A stretch of DNA of 64,000 nt from Acidobacteriaceae bacterium (lineage in GTDB: Bacteria; Acidobacteriota; Terriglobia; Terriglobales; Acidobacteriaceae). Made by a program: the position numbers and the translations under genes. Of the stretch, positions 17,607-27,258 are shown one piece after another. The DNA lies in NCBI GenBank assembly GCA_030041435.1, contig JASHNW010000101.1, positions 1 to 64,000 of the forward strand. Direction: 5' to 3'. Position 1 is the stretch's first letter; every line of letters begins with the position of its first letter. The notes under the pieces were generated by a model that was not told the origin of the DNA, did no database searches, and saw only the letters and a list, made by a program, of their open reading frames with translations.

Positions 17607-17691
17607 CCTTCGAAAGGAGATTCTGCGCTCTCCTGCAGCCTGAGGGCGCCTGAGATTTATAACCCATTTGTAACATCAACAGGAGCAGATA

Positions 17692-19203
17692 ATGACCCGA
17701 GCCGTACGTTTCCCCCGCGGAGTGCTCGCTGCCGTCTCCATGTTGTTCGTGAGTGCGCCCGTGCTGTACACGCAGCAAGCCCCTGCGCCGGCTGCGCCCC
17801 ACGACGCCGCTTACTACGCCTTCCGCAACGCCACTACCCAACCGCCTCCCCATCCCGACACACCTGTATTCAAGCTCAGCGACGACTATCCCCACAGCCC
17901 TCCCCATCCGCTGTCGGAGAAATGTCCCGCCGCGGAATGTCCGTGGCTCTACGTCGACGTCAACTTCGATCCCACCTTCCCGAAAGACGGCAAGAGCATC
18001 GAATCCCCGAAATGGCACGGGCAGAACTGGGACGTATATCTCCAGGACATTTTGAACTATGTGAAAGAGGGTCAGACCAGCGATCTGAATAACACCGACG
18101 GATGGCGCATCGAAGTCAACCACCATACCCGCTGGTATAACGTGCCCTGGATGGCCTACGATTCGACAGCCGGCCGCGAGTATGTGCACGGCACGACGAA
18201 CGAACGCACCGCGCAACTCGCGGAACTGATCGGCCCGGAGCACTCGCCGCATGCGCTGCTTACCATGGCCGGCGAATCCGACGCCTGCAAGACGAAGTAT
18301 CCGTGGGGCTTTGAAAGCTGGTCCGTCGGATACTACAACGAGTACGGCGGCTATGTGCTGGGGCGGTCGATACCCGCCACGGGTGTTCCGCAGATGTCGG
18401 AGTATCTGGGCACGCCGGTTCCTGCCGGGCTTCCGTTTCCGCAGGGAACCGTCGTCGTCAAGATCCTCACTTCCAGCGTTCCGCCGGAATGCGTTCCGTA
18501 TCTGGCGGGTTCGCCCGCCTGGCAGATCGACCGTCACGCCTACAGCCAGGCGCATGGTTACGCATGCGAGCGCGAGGTGCAGATCTCGCACGTTGTCCAG
18601 ATGGATGTCGCAGTTACGGACTCCCGTTCGCCCATCGGATGGGTGTACGGAACATTTGCCTACGACGGAGCCGTTCCCGGAACGACCTTCTGGGATCATC
18701 TCGTCCCCGTCGGCCTGCAGTGGGGCTCCGATCCGTGGACCTTCCCCGCCGTGCCCCGCGGATCCAGCCTTCCGCTCCAGCAGAGTGTGCTCAACGACGA
18801 CATCCAGACTTTCCAGCATCTCGGCTGCATGGGCCGCCTGGCGGGCCCGGTCGATAACCCGCAGTCGTCCTGCACCTCGTGCCATGCCAGCGCCTACGCC
18901 ATGCCGCGGGGCGCCATTACCACCATGGGGACGAATGCGCCGCCCAGCTTCGGATTCAGCGGCATGTGCGAGGAGTATTCGCAGGAGAACGCAAATTACT
19001 TCCAGAACCAGGAAGCTCCGCAGGGCTTTCCCGGCGGACTTTTCCCCGGCGTTGTCACCATGGACACCTCGCTGCAGCTGGCGGTGGCGTTCACGCAGTA
19101 CGGCCAGTTCAACACGGATCATCACCCGGCCCGATGCGTGGATCCGAATCAGATCACGCCTCCCGCTCCCCGCGAGGCCGCGCTGGCAAGGGGGCGCGAA
19201 TGA
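17692..19203 (+). CDS. Second exported single-haem c-type protein of unknown family
   Basis: 503 residues with a signal peptide (about 1-28, VLAAVSMLFVSAPVLY). The body is not a recognised family. It contains a Pro/His-rich early segment (HPDTPVFKLSDDYPHSPPHP), a few cysteines, and a single haem site CTSCHA (Cys394, Cys397, His398). An AGGAG Shine-Dalgarno lies 7 bases before the ATG. It is 85 bases after the GMC gene and overlaps the multicopper oxidase gene by 4 bases (ATGA), so it is in the same operon. By context it may relay electrons from the dehydrogenase to the oxidase. Confidence 0.75.
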   Translation: MTRAVRFPRGVLAAVSMLFVSAPVLYTQQAPAPAAPHDAAYYAFRNATTQPPPHPDTPVFKLSDDYPHSPPHPLSEKCPAAECPWLYVDVNFDPTFPKDGKSIESPKWHGQNWDVYLQDILNYVKEGQTSDLNNTDGWRIEVNHHTRWYNVPWMAYDSTAGREYVHGTTNERTAQLAELIGPEHSPHALLTMAGESDACKTKYPWGFESWSVGYYNEYGGYVLGRSIPATGVPQMSEYLGTPVPAGLPFPQGTVVVKILTSSVPPECVPYLAGSPAWQIDRHAYSQAHGYACEREVQISHVVQMDVAVTDSRSPIGWVYGTFAYDGAVPGTTFWDHLVPVGLQWGSDPWTFPAVPRGSSLPLQQSVLNDDIQTFQHLGCMGRLAGPVDNPQSSCTSCHASAYAMPRGAITTMGTNAPPSFGFSGMCEEYSQENANYFQNQEAPQGFPGGLFPGVVTMDTSLQLAVAFTQYGQFNTDHHPARCVDPNQITPPAPREAALARGRE

Positions 19204-20957
19204 GATCCGTTTCGCGTCGTAGATTCATGAGCCTGGCCGCAACCGCGGCGGTCGGCGCGTCGGCGGCCCGGGCCGAGACCGCTGCGCTTGCGCCTTCCCC
19301 CGCACCTGATCCCGGGTCCGGCAATTCCGCGCCGGCGCAGAACGAGTACGCGGAATTCAATCCTGACATCACCCTGGAGTGCGGCGCCATCACAAAGACC
19401 ATCGAGGGCGTGAAGGTCAAACTGCGCGCCTACAATGGGCAGATTCCCGGCCCCATGATCGTCACCAAAGCGGGAGTCACGCTGAAGATCCGTGTCAAGA
19501 ACGAGCTGCCGCCGTCGGATTCCTCCGGCTGGGGCGGCAACATGGACGTCCCGCACATGTTCTCGCATACCAACCTGCACCTACACGGGCTCGACATTGC
19601 GCCGCACATCTTCGAACCGCTCGGCACGTCGGATCCGCTCGCGCCCATCATCGGGATTGCCCCCGGCGAATACAAGGACTATCCGTTTGTCATTCCTCCT
19701 GATCAGTCGCCGGGCCTCAACTGGTACCATCCGCATTCGCACGGATCGACGGCCGTGCAGGCTGTCTCGGGCATGGCGGGCGGACTGATCGTGAAAGGGG
19801 CCATCGACGAGGTGCCGGAGATCAAGGCGGCCAAAGATATTCCGCTGGTGGTCCAGGACCTGGGTCTGTTCCCCTCGAACCAGCCGGACAGCGACTACTA
19901 CGACTACGATCCAAAGCAAAATGCCATGTGGCAAACCTTCGGCGGCAACGTCACCATCTATAACCCGAAAACCGGCAAGGCCGAACCGACCGATTTAACC
20001 TGCGGCTTCACGACCGGGGATTACCCGCTGCGCTTTTATTTGCTGAACGGCGAGCCGTTCTTTAAGGAGACGCACAACAGTTCCGATCCCACTTCGCCCA
20101 CGGCGACGCAGCTCCAGTCGCTCGCCGTATACAAAATGCAGCCCGGCGAAGTGGTTCGTTTCCGGTTCCTCAACGCCTGTTCCGATCTTATGATCCCGCT
20201 CCAGGTGCAGGGCCACGATATGCATCTGCTGGCCATAGACGGCAATAACTTCGACAAGCCGCGCTTTCGCCCCTACGTCAACAATGCGCCCCAGGTGCAG
20301 CTGGGCCCGGCGAACCGCGCGGAGTTCCTCATCAAGGCCGGCAAACCGGGAAAGTATGCCATCCAGCAGCTCGAGCAGAACCAGCAGTTCCTTGAGGCTG
20401 CTGCAAAAATCATCGCCTATATCGAGGTCGCAGGCGATCCGGTCGATATGGGACTTCCGCTGACACTGCCGCCCATCACGCGCGATCCCCCTATCCTCGA
20501 CAGTGAGATTAAGCGCGTCCGCTACTTCACCTTTTCCAGCACGTTCCCTGGCAAAGATAACCCTGTGGTCGGCATCGACTTCCTCATCAACAACCAGCTC
20601 TACGATGAGTTTGCCGTGCCCACGGTGGTCGCGCTCAACGACTGCGAGGAGTGGCACATCATCGTTCCCGACAGCGCGCGCGGAGGCACCGAGGGCCATC
20701 CCTTCCACATCCACGTCAACGACTTCGAAGTGAAATCCATTGCCGGCATCGAGCAGCCGCCCGGCACCATCCAGGACACGCTGTGGGTGGCGCAGGACAC
20801 CGGCTCGGTGATCCGCATGCGCTTCAAGGACTGGACCGGCAAGTCCGTCTTTCACTGCCACATCCTGCCCCATGAGGAGACGGGCATGATGCAGAACTTT
20901 CTGATCCTTCCCATGCGGCCGGCGATGTTCAGCGAGGAAAAACGTATACCGTCATGA
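19200..20957 (+). CDS. Tat-exported multicopper oxidase
   Basis: 585 residues. A twin-arginine signal (SRRRFMSLAATAAVGA) marks it for folded export. All four copper-ligand clusters are present: HLHG (His127, His129), HPHSHG (His177, 179, 181), HPFHIH (His500, 503, 505) and HCHILPHEETGMM (His552, Cys553, His554, His558, Met563). The type 1, 2 and 3 sites should thus be complete. Such enzymes reduce O2 to water while oxidising a phenol, metal ion or protein partner. As last gene of an operon with an FAD dehydrogenase and two haem proteins, it may act as terminal acceptor of a periplasmic electron chain. A CotA/laccase- or CueO-like role alone is also possible. Confidence 0.9.
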   Translation: MRSVSRRRFMSLAATAAVGASAARAETAALAPSPAPDPGSGNSAPAQNEYAEFNPDITLECGAITKTIEGVKVKLRAYNGQIPGPMIVTKAGVTLKIRVKNELPPSDSSGWGGNMDVPHMFSHTNLHLHGLDIAPHIFEPLGTSDPLAPIIGIAPGEYKDYPFVIPPDQSPGLNWYHPHSHGSTAVQAVSGMAGGLIVKGAIDEVPEIKAAKDIPLVVQDLGLFPSNQPDSDYYDYDPKQNAMWQTFGGNVTIYNPKTGKAEPTDLTCGFTTGDYPLRFYLLNGEPFFKETHNSSDPTSPTATQLQSLAVYKMQPGEVVRFRFLNACSDLMIPLQVQGHDMHLLAIDGNNFDKPRFRPYVNNAPQVQLGPANRAEFLIKAGKPGKYAIQQLEQNQQFLEAAAKIIAYIEVAGDPVDMGLPLTLPPITRDPPILDSEIKRVRYFTFSSTFPGKDNPVVGIDFLINNQLYDEFAVPTVVALNDCEEWHIIVPDSARGGTEGHPFHIHVNDFEVKSIAGIEQPPGTIQDTLWVAQDTGSVIRMRFKDWTGKSVFHCHILPHEETGMMQNFLILPMRPAMFSEEKRIPS

Positions 20958-20964
20958 GGAAACT

Positions 20965-20978
20965 CCCCGGCGCCGGGG
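20965..20978 (+). terminator. Possible weak terminator of the redox operon
   Basis: CCCCGGCGCCGGGG is a perfect 14-bp palindrome 7 bases after the oxidase stop. It has no T run, so it may only be an mRNA-end stem. A second GGATGG/CCATCC hairpin lies near 21050-21075. Confidence 0.3.
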
Positions 20979-21167
20979 CGCGTGTCCTGAGCCGGAATTC
21001 CATCATCGTCTGCTCGGAGTGGGACCACGCTCCGCAGGTGCGAGGCCGCGGATGGAGGCTCCGGGCCGCCATCCGGGAGGCCAATTCCCGGCGTGGCGAT
21101 CCTGACCGCTCATGGGCGTGCCGGATTCGCCAGTCGAAGGCCGCCCGGCTCGCGGAGGCAACCGGCA

Positions 21168-24100
21168 TCAGAACTCAATGCGGAATGTCGCCTGCCCCTG
21201 GCGGTTGATAATCGCCGATCCCTCGCCGGTCACTTCACCGAAGGTCGAGTCTTCGATGTTGTTGTCCGGACCGTTCACGATCGTTCGGTTGAACGCGTTG
21301 AAATATTCGATGCGCAGCAGCGCGCTCACTCTTTCCGTAACGCTGAAGTGCTTGATGAGATCGAGATCCTCCATTCTCAGTGGAGGATTGCGCAGCGTAG
21401 CGTAGTTCCGCGCCGAATCTCCCAGCTCATATTGGTTGGCCGTCGGGGTAAACGCATTCGTGGTAAACATCTTCGGGGGCGTCGCGGATTTTCCGAGGAA
21501 GTAATCCTTCGCCAGATCATAATTGAAGGTCTGCCGGTTGACTCCCGGAACAACCAATGGACGATCGAACCCGTCGATGCCGCTCAGGCTCTCCGTCGGA
21601 CCGATGGGCGTGCCGCCTTCGTAGTCGAAGATTCCGCTTACCTGCCATCCACCGATAACCTGCCCGGTAAGGCCCCGGTTATTGAAGTATGTTTGGCCCG
21701 GACCAAAGGGCAGGGAATAGGTCGTCGCGACGCGAACCAGGTATTTCTGATCGTCGTTTGAAACAGCATACTCAGGTGTCTGGTTGTATTTGTTGAGCGG
21801 AGTATTGAAAAACGCGGAAAACGCGCGGTCCGCATTGGTCATATCTCTGCCCAAAGTCAGCGAAGCGAGATAGCTCAGGCCGTTGGAGTACCGCTTTTCT
21901 CCCTGCACCTGCAGCGCGTTGTAGAACGAGGAGCCCGAATCATCGTAGAGATTCTGCACGTTCGTGTATTGAGGGAACGGCTTCAGTGCTTGTTCCACCG
22001 TCGCCCCGCCGCCAAACTCGCTCACAAACGACGGGTAGGGATCCCTGATGCCCGCCGCGATCGCAGCCGGGGAGTTGACCGGCTGACTCAGCAGCGAACC
22101 GTAACTCAGAATCGAGGGATTCGGCTGGTTGATGGGATTCAGGCCGGACGGCAGGTGCACCGCGCGGTTCCCCACGTAGGCCGCAGTCAGGAACATGGTC
22201 CATGGCAGCTGCCGCTGGATGGTCAGGTTCCAGGCCTGATCGTAGGGAGCCGAGCCGAGGTCTTTGTTGAAATACGTGATGCTGTTGCCGTTCCCCATAG
22301 AGGGATTGAACGGAACCACGGGCGGCAGGGGCATCGTGTTGCTGTCCCAGTCGCCGTACCCCGGCGCGTTGCTGCCGGTGGAACTGCGATTGAATTCTCC
22401 GATCAGCAGATTGCCCATGGTGACGACAACATTGGCGGTTCCGTATTCATACGCGCCCCCCTGCAGATAGGCAACGAAGCCCCCCGCCTGCACCACCGTC
22501 TTGTCGTTCACCATGTAAGAGAGCCCCAGCCGCGGCCCGAACTGCTTCCAGTCGATTGCGGCCCGGTTAAATCCTGCGCACCCGGTGCAGTTGCCGAAGC
22601 GGCTCGCCGCGCCGGGAAGATTGGCGGCGCCAGGGTCCTGCGCCGTCTCGTTCAGGAACACAATATAGTTGTGCTTCTCCGTGAACGGAACCATGATGTC
22701 CCAGCGCAGGCCGGCGTTGACCGTCAGCCGGCGGGTCACTTTGATGTCGTCCTGAACGTAGGGCGACAGGTCGAAGTTGCGCAGCTCCATATCGTTGGCC
22801 TCGATGCGGTCGGCTGAGTCGACCTGGCCGAGCAGGAAGCTGGCGAAAGAACTGCCGTAGGTGCCGAAGTTGGGGTCGGATGAATCCGGCGTGGATGTCT
22901 CCGCCTGGCTGAAGTTGAACTCGCCCGCACATGCTGTGCAGGCCTGCTGATCCTCGTATTCGCGCCTCGCCTCGCCGCCAAAGTTGAAGGTATTGCGCCC
23001 TTTGCTCCACAGCCAGTTGTTCACAAAGGAGAGCCCCAGCTGGCGATCGCTGTTTGCGGTCTCGCCCGGAGAGACTCCCCAGCCGGTGATGGCATTTTGT
23101 CCGTTGAATGTGATGTTGGGAAAGTCTGTGCTGTCCTCGACTCCGGCGAACGGGTGACCCAGATACTTGCTGGATTGGCCGTCCAGCTTGCCGTACCATC
23201 CGATCCCCCCCGTCGCCACGAGGTTGGGTGTGACGGTTTTCACATAGTTCAGCAGAAATCCGTCAGCGTAGTTGTAGTCGTCCTGGGCGCTCTGCAGCTC
23301 GTTCGTGTCCGGGACGATGGGTGCGTAGTTATAGGGTGTTGTTAGCTGATTGTCGCGCCACATAGAGAAGTGAATGCTTTGCGACGGCGTGATGGTGTGG
23401 TCGACCGTGAAGCCGTACAGGTTCTCCATGATCGGGTCGTTATGGATCGCCGGCGATTCGTTGCTTTGCAGTCCGTAATTCGTTCCTGGGCGATCCGGGG
23501 CCGGGATGGAGGGCAGAATTGCCTTTGCCAGATTGCTGAAGCGCGTCGAAGGAATTTTATTTCCGGGGAACGGGAGGCCGGTGGTGGGGTCGTAGATCGG
23601 AATCTGATTGCCGTTCGCGTCCACGAAGTTGCTGAAATCCCCCTGCGTCATCGCTTGTGTGGGGACAGTGCCAATCGAGGTGATGGGCTGGTTCTCGCGG
23701 AACCAGTCCGAGGTGAACAGGAAGAAGGTCCGATTGCGGCCGTCGTAGAGCTTCGGCACCAGCATGGGACCGCTGAGGGTAAAGCCAAAGTCGTTCTGGT
23801 GGTCGACCGGCGGAATCGGCTTGTGCTGCGCGTTGAAGTTAGAGGGGAAGAACCCATCGGAATCGAACATGCTGTTGCGGTTGATTTCAAAGGCGTCGCC
23901 GTGGAGCTGGTTGGTTCCGGACGCCATGTTGTAGGTCAGAGCTCCCTGCCCGAGGCCGTACTGCGCCGCGAACGTGGCTCGCTCCACCCTGAATTCGCTC
24001 ACCATCTCATACGGCGGGTTCATGTACGTCTGCTCGCCTTCCAGGTTCGGCATGGCGATGGGGATGCCGTTGAAGAGAACCTCGTTCTCAAAGTTCATGC

Positions 24101-24680
24101 CGCCATTCACCTCGCGGGCGAAGGTGTTCCCCTGCACCCCCGGCGACAGGAAAATGAACTGATCGATCTGGCGGGCATTCCCGCTCAGTTCCACCGGCAG
24201 CGCGTTAAGCACCTTCGGCTCCAGCGTGGTTCCCACATCCGGCTGCGTGGTGTCGAGGGCGATGGAATGCGAAACAACATGGACCGTCTGCGTGGCGGAG
24301 CCGGGGCTCATCTGAATGTCGATCGTGGCCGGGGTGCCCACTTCCACATTGACGTGAGTCTTCGAAAACTTCTGGAAGCCGCTCGCCTCCGCTGCCACGA
24401 TATAAAAGCCCGGGTTCAACCCGGTGACGGCATAGGCGCCCACCCCCGTCGTCACGGCATGGGTCACGACGCCGGTCGCTTCGTTGGTCACGCTCACGCT
24501 GGCGCCAGGGATCGCGGCTCCGCTGGGGTCGGTTACCGTGCCGGAGATCCCGTTCGTTACCTGGGCATGCAGCCAGCATGCTCCCAGCAGCGCTACGCAG
24601 CATACCGCCACCCGCCGGATGGCGCGGGTCCACTCACTCCTCCCCCGCCGATCTTCTTTGCCATCACCAATCTGAACCAT
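21168..24680 (-). CDS. TonB-dependent receptor with carboxypeptidase-regulatory-like domain
   Basis: 1170 residues. A signal or anchor helix (about 22-40, VAVCCVALLGACWLHA) is followed by a carboxypeptidase-regulatory-like (CarboxypepD_reg) domain (GISGTVTDPSGAAIPGASV, about 44-125), a plug domain with the LNALPVELSGNARQID region, and a long outer-membrane beta-barrel. These Oar-like receptors are expanded in Acidobacteria and are thought to import glycans or other large nutrients with TonB energy. GGAGGAGGT lies 7 bases before the ATG. It is divergent from a winged-helix/PD40 regulator, which probably senses or controls it. Confidence 0.9.
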   Translation of the reverse strand: MVQIGDGKEDRRGRSEWTRAIRRVAVCCVALLGACWLHAQVTNGISGTVTDPSGAAIPGASVSVTNEATGVVTHAVTTGVGAYAVTGLNPGFYIVAAEASGFQKFSKTHVNVEVGTPATIDIQMSPGSATQTVHVVSHSIALDTTQPDVGTTLEPKVLNALPVELSGNARQIDQFIFLSPGVQGNTFAREVNGGMNFENEVLFNGIPIAMPNLEGEQTYMNPPYEMVSEFRVERATFAAQYGLGQGALTYNMASGTNQLHGDAFEINRNSMFDSDGFFPSNFNAQHKPIPPVDHQNDFGFTLSGPMLVPKLYDGRNRTFFLFTSDWFRENQPITSIGTVPTQAMTQGDFSNFVDANGNQIPIYDPTTGLPFPGNKIPSTRFSNLAKAILPSIPAPDRPGTNYGLQSNESPAIHNDPIMENLYGFTVDHTITPSQSIHFSMWRDNQLTTPYNYAPIVPDTNELQSAQDDYNYADGFLLNYVKTVTPNLVATGGIGWYGKLDGQSSKYLGHPFAGVEDSTDFPNITFNGQNAITGWGVSPGETANSDRQLGLSFVNNWLWSKGRNTFNFGGEARREYEDQQACTACAGEFNFSQAETSTPDSSDPNFGTYGSSFASFLLGQVDSADRIEANDMELRNFDLSPYVQDDIKVTRRLTVNAGLRWDIMVPFTEKHNYIVFLNETAQDPGAANLPGAASRFGNCTGCAGFNRAAIDWKQFGPRLGLSYMVNDKTVVQAGGFVAYLQGGAYEYGTANVVVTMGNLLIGEFNRSSTGSNAPGYGDWDSNTMPLPPVVPFNPSMGNGNSITYFNKDLGSAPYDQAWNLTIQRQLPWTMFLTAAYVGNRAVHLPSGLNPINQPNPSILSYGSLLSQPVNSPAAIAAGIRDPYPSFVSEFGGGATVEQALKPFPQYTNVQNLYDDSGSSFYNALQVQGEKRYSNGLSYLASLTLGRDMTNADRAFSAFFNTPLNKYNQTPEYAVSNDDQKYLVRVATTYSLPFGPGQTYFNNRGLTGQVIGGWQVSGIFDYEGGTPIGPTESLSGIDGFDRPLVVPGVNRQTFNYDLAKDYFLGKSATPPKMFTTNAFTPTANQYELGDSARNYATLRNPPLRMEDLDLIKHFSVTERVSALLRIEYFNAFNRTIVNGPDNNIEDSTFGEVTGEGSAIINRQGQATFRIEF

Positions 24681-24914
24681 CTCTTGACCTCCTCCAGGGG
24701 ATTGAAACAGCTGGGCGATTTTCTATCGCCTCGTTACCGGACACGCTAAGGGATCTGATTCCGCCCCAAACACTAGGCCCGGGAATGAACAGCTGTCATG
24801 GGGCAATGCTGAACTTTTGCTAAGGAAGTTCTGAGCTTCGGCTGGAACCCCAGCGTTCGATCTTGCCTCCACCCCTGGGGCTATAATGCGGGCAGTCTGG
24901 AGGCTGGGGCAGCA

Positions 24915-27188
24915 TTGCACGGCGACTTTTGTATTGGCGATTGGCATGTGCAGCCGCAAATTAACTGCGTCCGGAAAGAGGGAACCAGTCTCCATCTGGA
25001 ACCCAAAGTGATGCAGGTTTTGGTGTTGCTGGCCTCCCATCCAGGCGAGGTAATTTCGAAGGACCGCCTTCTCAACACCGTCTGGTCCGGTGTCTTTGTG
25101 GGCGAGGACGTGCTCACCCGCTCGATTTCCGAGATCCGGCGGGTCCTCGACGACGATGCCCGTTCACCCCGGGTCATTCAAACCATTCCCAAAACCGGCT
25201 ATCGCCTCATCGCTTCCGTTTCTCAGCAATCGGGAAACGGATTGACGGGAAACGGAAAACCAGCGGCCGCAATATCCGAGCACGGAAATTCCTCGGCCGA
25301 CAAACCCGACGCTTCCATCGCCGAAGCGCCGCCGCCAGCCGAACTTGCGGAAGCATTCCCCGCCCCTGTTTCCTTCAACGGAAACCTGCCCGCGGTTTCG
25401 CCCCAGCCCGCAGCGTCCCAAGCCGCCGGTCGAGCAAGCGGTCGTGCTCGTTCAGTCTCTCCCTGGATCGCCGGAGTCCTCATCGCGGCAATCGCCGGGC
25501 TTGCCTGGTGGCATTTCCGGGTACGGCCCGCTACGCCCACCGCCAACTCCGCTTACACCGTCGTGCCATTCACCACCTATCCCGGCTCGGAAGGGCAGGC
25601 TGCGTTTTCCCCTGACGGCAACCAGATCGCCTTTGTCTGGAACGGCGTCAGCGCAGAGAACAAAGACATTTATGTAAAAATTCTGGGCACCTCCACCCCC
25701 CTGCGCCTCACCACCGATCCCGCCGCAGATGTGGGTCCCGCCTGGTCGCCGGATGGAAGATTCATCGCCTTCACCCGTCTCTCCAGTGCCGGCAACGCTA
25801 TCTATATAGTTCCCGCCATCGGCGGCCCGGAGAGACGGCTCTACACCATCACCGATCCTACCTCCTGGGAGTACGGCGGTCTCACCTGGTCCAACGACGG
25901 CAAGCATCTCATTTTTCCCGATCGGCTAACCTCTGCCAGCCCTTCCGCGCTGTTCTCCCTCTCCCTCGATACGCTCACCCGCACCAGGCTGACGTCGCCG
26001 CCTCCTTCCTGGGACGGAGACTGGACCCCGGTCATGTCTCCCGATGGCACGAAAATCGCCTTCATCCGCAGCCCGGAAGGCTCGGTGCGCGACGTGTATG
26101 TCATGAACGCCGCCGGCGGAACACCAACCAGGCTCACCCACGACGGGCGGCTGGTGGTCGGCATCACCTGGACGGCAGACAGCCAGGACGTTGTTTTCTC
26201 TTCCAACCGCGAGGGCGAATTTGCGCTCTGGAAGGTGCCCGCAACCGGCGGCGCGATTGAGCGCGTGGCGGTTGGCGAGGAGAACAGCTACAGCCCCGCG
26301 ATCTCCCGCAAAGGCAATCTGCTGGCCTACTCGCACGGAACCGGCAAATGGGACATCGTGCGCGTGGACCTAAAATCGTCGGCCCGCAAAGTGCTTACCG
26401 ATCAGCTCCTCAGCTCCAACGAGCAGGATTCGGCGCCGGAGTTCTCCCCCGATGGCAAGCGCATCGCCTTCCAGTCGTGGCGCTCCGGCTCGCAGGAAAT
26501 CTGGATCTGCGATGCCGACGGGTCCAGCCCCGTGGAACTGACTTCCTTTGGAGGCGCGCTCACCGGAAGTCCGCACTGGTCGCCCGATGGCCGCCAAATT
26601 GCGTTCGACTCCCGCCCCGATGGCCGCGCGCACATTTTCCTTACCAGCCCCGATGGCGGCATTCCGCAAGCCCTCACCAGCGGCAGCTATAACGATATCG
26701 TTCCCAGCTGGTCACCGGATGGGAAGACGGTCTATTTCGGCTCCAATCGCAGCGGCCGATACCAGATCTGGAAGATAGCCGCCGCCGGCGGCACTCCCCA
26801 GCAGCTGACCACCCAGGGCGGCATGATCGCCCTCGCCTCGCCCGACGGCCAGTGGGTCTACTATTCCCGGTCCCAGGCTTCCGGATTGTGGCGCATTCCG
26901 GCGGCGGGCGGCGCCGAGCAGCAGGTGTTGAAGAGCCCGCCGGACGGCTTTCAGGGTTACTGGACCCTGACCAAAGGCGGCATCTATTACCTCGACTCCA
27001 GCGCAGGACAGAGTTCCATTAACTTCGCCAGTTATGCTGCCCTGGACCGCAGCGTGCGCGTCCATGTTCTCGATCATGTGCCCACCCTGTTGTCCGGCCT
27101 CAGCGTTTCTCCCGACGGACGCTGGCTCATCTATGCGGACATGGCCGAGGCAGGCAGTAACATCGCGCTGGTCGAAAACTTCAGGTGA
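24915..27188 (+). CDS. Winged-helix (OmpR/CadC-type) regulator fused to a PD40/TolB-like propeller
   Basis: 757 residues from a TTG start. An N-terminal trans_reg_C winged helix (about 4-98: LEPKVMQVLVLLASHPGEVISK, then TRSISEIRRVLDDD and IQTIPKTGYRLIA), a Pro/Ala-rich linker, one membrane helix (about 182-200, WIAGVLIAAIAGLAWW), and a periplasmic six- to seven-bladed propeller built from PD40 repeats (recurrent SPDG(K/R)xIAF motifs). CadC-like proteins bind DNA directly while sensing a periplasmic signal. GGAGG lies 11 bases upstream, and a TATAAT box (24882-24887) sits before it without a clear -35. The reading frame has no ATG that would keep the wHTH. Divergence from the receptor at 21168-24680 suggests local control. 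Confidence 0.88.
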   Translation: MHGDFCIGDWHVQPQINCVRKEGTSLHLEPKVMQVLVLLASHPGEVISKDRLLNTVWSGVFVGEDVLTRSISEIRRVLDDDARSPRVIQTIPKTGYRLIASVSQQSGNGLTGNGKPAAAISEHGNSSADKPDASIAEAPPPAELAEAFPAPVSFNGNLPAVSPQPAASQAAGRASGRARSVSPWIAGVLIAAIAGLAWWHFRVRPATPTANSAYTVVPFTTYPGSEGQAAFSPDGNQIAFVWNGVSAENKDIYVKILGTSTPLRLTTDPAADVGPAWSPDGRFIAFTRLSSAGNAIYIVPAIGGPERRLYTITDPTSWEYGGLTWSNDGKHLIFPDRLTSASPSALFSLSLDTLTRTRLTSPPPSWDGDWTPVMSPDGTKIAFIRSPEGSVRDVYVMNAAGGTPTRLTHDGRLVVGITWTADSQDVVFSSNREGEFALWKVPATGGAIERVAVGEENSYSPAISRKGNLLAYSHGTGKWDIVRVDLKSSARKVLTDQLLSSNEQDSAPEFSPDGKRIAFQSWRSGSQEIWICDADGSSPVELTSFGGALTGSPHWSPDGRQIAFDSRPDGRAHIFLTSPDGGIPQALTSGSYNDIVPSWSPDGKTVYFGSNRSGRYQIWKIAAAGGTPQQLTTQGGMIALASPDGQWVYYSRSQASGLWRIPAAGGAEQQVLKSPPDGFQGYWTLTKGGIYYLDSSAGQSSINFASYAALDRSVRVHVLDHVPTLLSGLSVSPDGRWLIYADMAEAGSNIALVENFR

Positions 27189-27258
27189 TTGCGGAACTTA
27201 AGCAAAACCTCAGAGAAAGCGCACCCTTTCTTCACCGCCGGCGAACTACATTCTGTGC

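Noticed and set aside
17386-19125. 579-aa minus-strand frame
   Set aside because: Antisense to the second haem protein and GMC gene; no domain or ribosome site.
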